Shown in pieces: positions 62,737-64,000 of a stretch of DNA of 64,000 bases. The position numbers were made by a program, and so were the translations under genes. Source of the stretch: Endozoicomonas sp. NE40 (GTDB lineage Bacteria > Pseudomonadota > Gammaproteobacteria > Pseudomonadales > Endozoicomonadaceae); NCBI RefSeq assembly GCF_040549045.1, contig NZ_JBEWTB010000002.1:434001-498000 (forward strand). The letters run 5' to 3'. The notes beneath the pieces are model-generated. The model was not told where the DNA came from and did no database searches. It saw only the letters and a program-made list of their open reading frames with translations. The number at the start of each line of letters is the position of its first letter. Within the stretch, counting starts at the first letter, position 1.

Positions 62737-64000
62737 ATGGCTGAAAAAAAAGCTCTCTTAACGATAGAAGGCAAGGAGCTGGAGTTACCTGTTTACTCCG
62801 GCTCTACTGGTCCTGATGTTATTGACGTCCGCAGCCTTACTGCCAATGGTTACTTTACATACGACCCTGGTTTTGTATCTACCGCATCCTGTGAGTCTAA
62901 AATCACTTACATTGATGGCAACAAAGGCATACTGTTGCACCGGGGTTACCCGATTGAACAACTGGCAGAACATTCTGACTACCTCGAAACCTGTTTTCTG
63001 CTGATCTACGGGGAACTGCCAAACGCTGAAGAAAAAAACCGGTTCCAGAAAACCATCATGAACCATACGATGGTTCATGAACAACTGATCGATCTGTTCT
63101 CAGGTTTCCGCCGCGACGCACACCCTATGGCAGTGATCTGTGGTGTTGTAGGTGCATTGTCCGCGTTCTATCACGACTCTCTGGACATCACCAATGAAAA
63201 TCACCGGGAAATCTGTGCCTACCGCCTGATTTCCAAGATGCCAACCCTGGCAGCCATGGCGTATAAATACTCCATTGGTCAGCCTTTCATGTATCCGCGC
63301 AACGACCTTTCGTACGGTGGCAACTTCCTGCACATGATGTTTGGTACCCCCTGTGAAGATTACGAGGTCAGCCCGGTACTGGCACGCGCTATGGATCGCA
63401 TCTTCCTGCTTCATGCAGACCATGAGCAGAATGCATCCACTTCAACGGTTCGCCTGGCCGGCTCCAGTGGTGCCAACCCATTCGCCTGTATTGCTGCCGG
63501 TATCGCAGCCCTGTGGGGACCAGCCCATGGCGGTGCCAATGAAGCGGTACTGGTGATGCTGAATGAGATTGGCAGTGTTGACAATATTGACGAATTCATC
63601 GCCCGCGCCAAAGACAAGGACGACCCTTTCCGACTGATGGGCTTTGGTCATCGTGTCTATAAAAACTTTGACCCGCGTGCCAAAGTGATGAAGCAGACCT
63701 GCGACGAAGTCTTGTACGAACTGGGCCTGGAAAACGACCCTCTGTTCAAAATTGCCAAACGTCTTGAACAGATTGCGCTGGAAGATGAATATTTCATTGA
63801 GAAGAAGCTCTATCCGAATGTCGATTTCTACTCAGGCATCATCCTGAAAGCATTAGGCATTCCAACTGAGATGTTTACGGTTATCTTTGCAACAGGTCGT
63901 ACGCCGGGCTGGATTGCTCACTGGCATGAAATGATCAGCGGTGAATATCGCATTGGTCGCCCCCGTCAGTTGTACACAGGTACCACATCCAGAAACTTTG
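62737..64000 (+). CDS. gltA: Citrate synthase, type II hexameric form (3' end cut by window)
   Basis: The first 421 codons of citrate synthase, which condenses oxaloacetate and acetyl-CoA. Start ATG 62737 (MAEKKALLTIEGKELELPVY); AGGAGG lies 11 nt upstream, a long spacing. Catalytic residues are intact: His264 (GPAHGGANE), His305 (GFGHRVYKNFDPRA) and Asp363 (NVDFYSG). The N-terminal beta domain marks the gram-negative type II enzyme. E. coli GltA has 427 residues, so only a few codons should be missing. Confidence 0.97.
   Translation, partial: MAEKKALLTIEGKELELPVYSGSTGPDVIDVRSLTANGYFTYDPGFVSTASCESKITYIDGNKGILLHRGYPIEQLAEHSDYLETCFLLIYGELPNAEEKNRFQKTIMNHTMVHEQLIDLFSGFRRDAHPMAVICGVVGALSAFYHDSLDITNENHREICAYRLISKMPTLAAMAYKYSIGQPFMYPRNDLSYGGNFLHMMFGTPCEDYEVSPVLARAMDRIFLLHADHEQNASTSTVRLAGSSGANPFACIAAGIAALWGPAHGGANEAVLVMLNEIGSVDNIDEFIARAKDKDDPFRLMGFGHRVYKNFDPRAKVMKQTCDEVLYELGLENDPLFKIAKRLEQIALEDEYFIEKKLYPNVDFYSGIILKALGIPTEMFTVIFATGRTPGWIAHWHEMISGEYRIGRPRQLYTGTTSRNF

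Overview
The window reads as the chromosome of a gammaproteobacterium. The evidence is the TCA gene order (sdhCDAB, sucAB, lpd, sucCD, with gltA divergent), the split type II secretion operon and the tRNA-Asp and tRNA-Val forms. The style, including an ankyrin-repeat gene and accessory DNA next to housekeeping genes, suits marine Oceanospirillales such as Endozoicomonas, but that placement is a guess. No 16S gene or other decisive marker is present.

Region 1 (1-13177) is a defence island. It opens inside a BREX operon: the 3' part of brxC (apparently frameshifted near 1036), pglX and pglZ. No brxL follows in the window. Converging on pglZ are two tandem paralogous SF2 helicase-like ATPases (617 and 662 aa). 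Divergent from them, across a 222-bp region holding an inverted repeat, is a GIY-YIG nuclease with a C-terminal DUF4357-like domain. Two helicases plus one nuclease beside a possibly impaired BREX locus is the best candidate here for an undescribed system.

Region 2 (13188-37030) is a defective lambda-like siphoprophage. Read on the minus strand it has small and large terminase, gpW, portal, ClpP-like protease, gpD-like decoration protein, gpE-like capsid, connectors, tail tube, tape measure and a large tail-tip set, plus a separate lysis cassette (XhlA-like protein, amidase, holin). Several plus-strand cargo genes interrupt it: brnT-brnA toxin-antitoxin with two small membrane proteins, a DUF6900/DUF3489 gene set, and an ORF where tail-assembly chaperones normally lie. 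A cold-shock gene sits within the tail end. No complete integrase, repressor or replication genes are visible. A 5'-truncated large serine recombinase abuts a 5'-truncated lysis gene at about 36390-36415, which looks like a deletion scar.

Region 3 (37122-38584) holds an ankyrin-repeat gene, an intergenic stretch rich in inverted and direct repeats, and a tRNA-Val/tRNA-Asp operon with clear promoter and terminator.

Region 4 (38619-49691) is the type II secretion system: gspEFGHIJKLM on the minus strand and gspCD divergent on the plus strand.

Region 5 (49690-64000) holds a UbiA/MenA-type prenyltransferase, then the TCA block: sucCD, lpd, sucB, sucA, sdhBADC (all minus strand) and the first 421 codons of gltA (plus). 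Good sigma70-like promoters can be read for the tRNA operon, sucA, sdhC and gltA.
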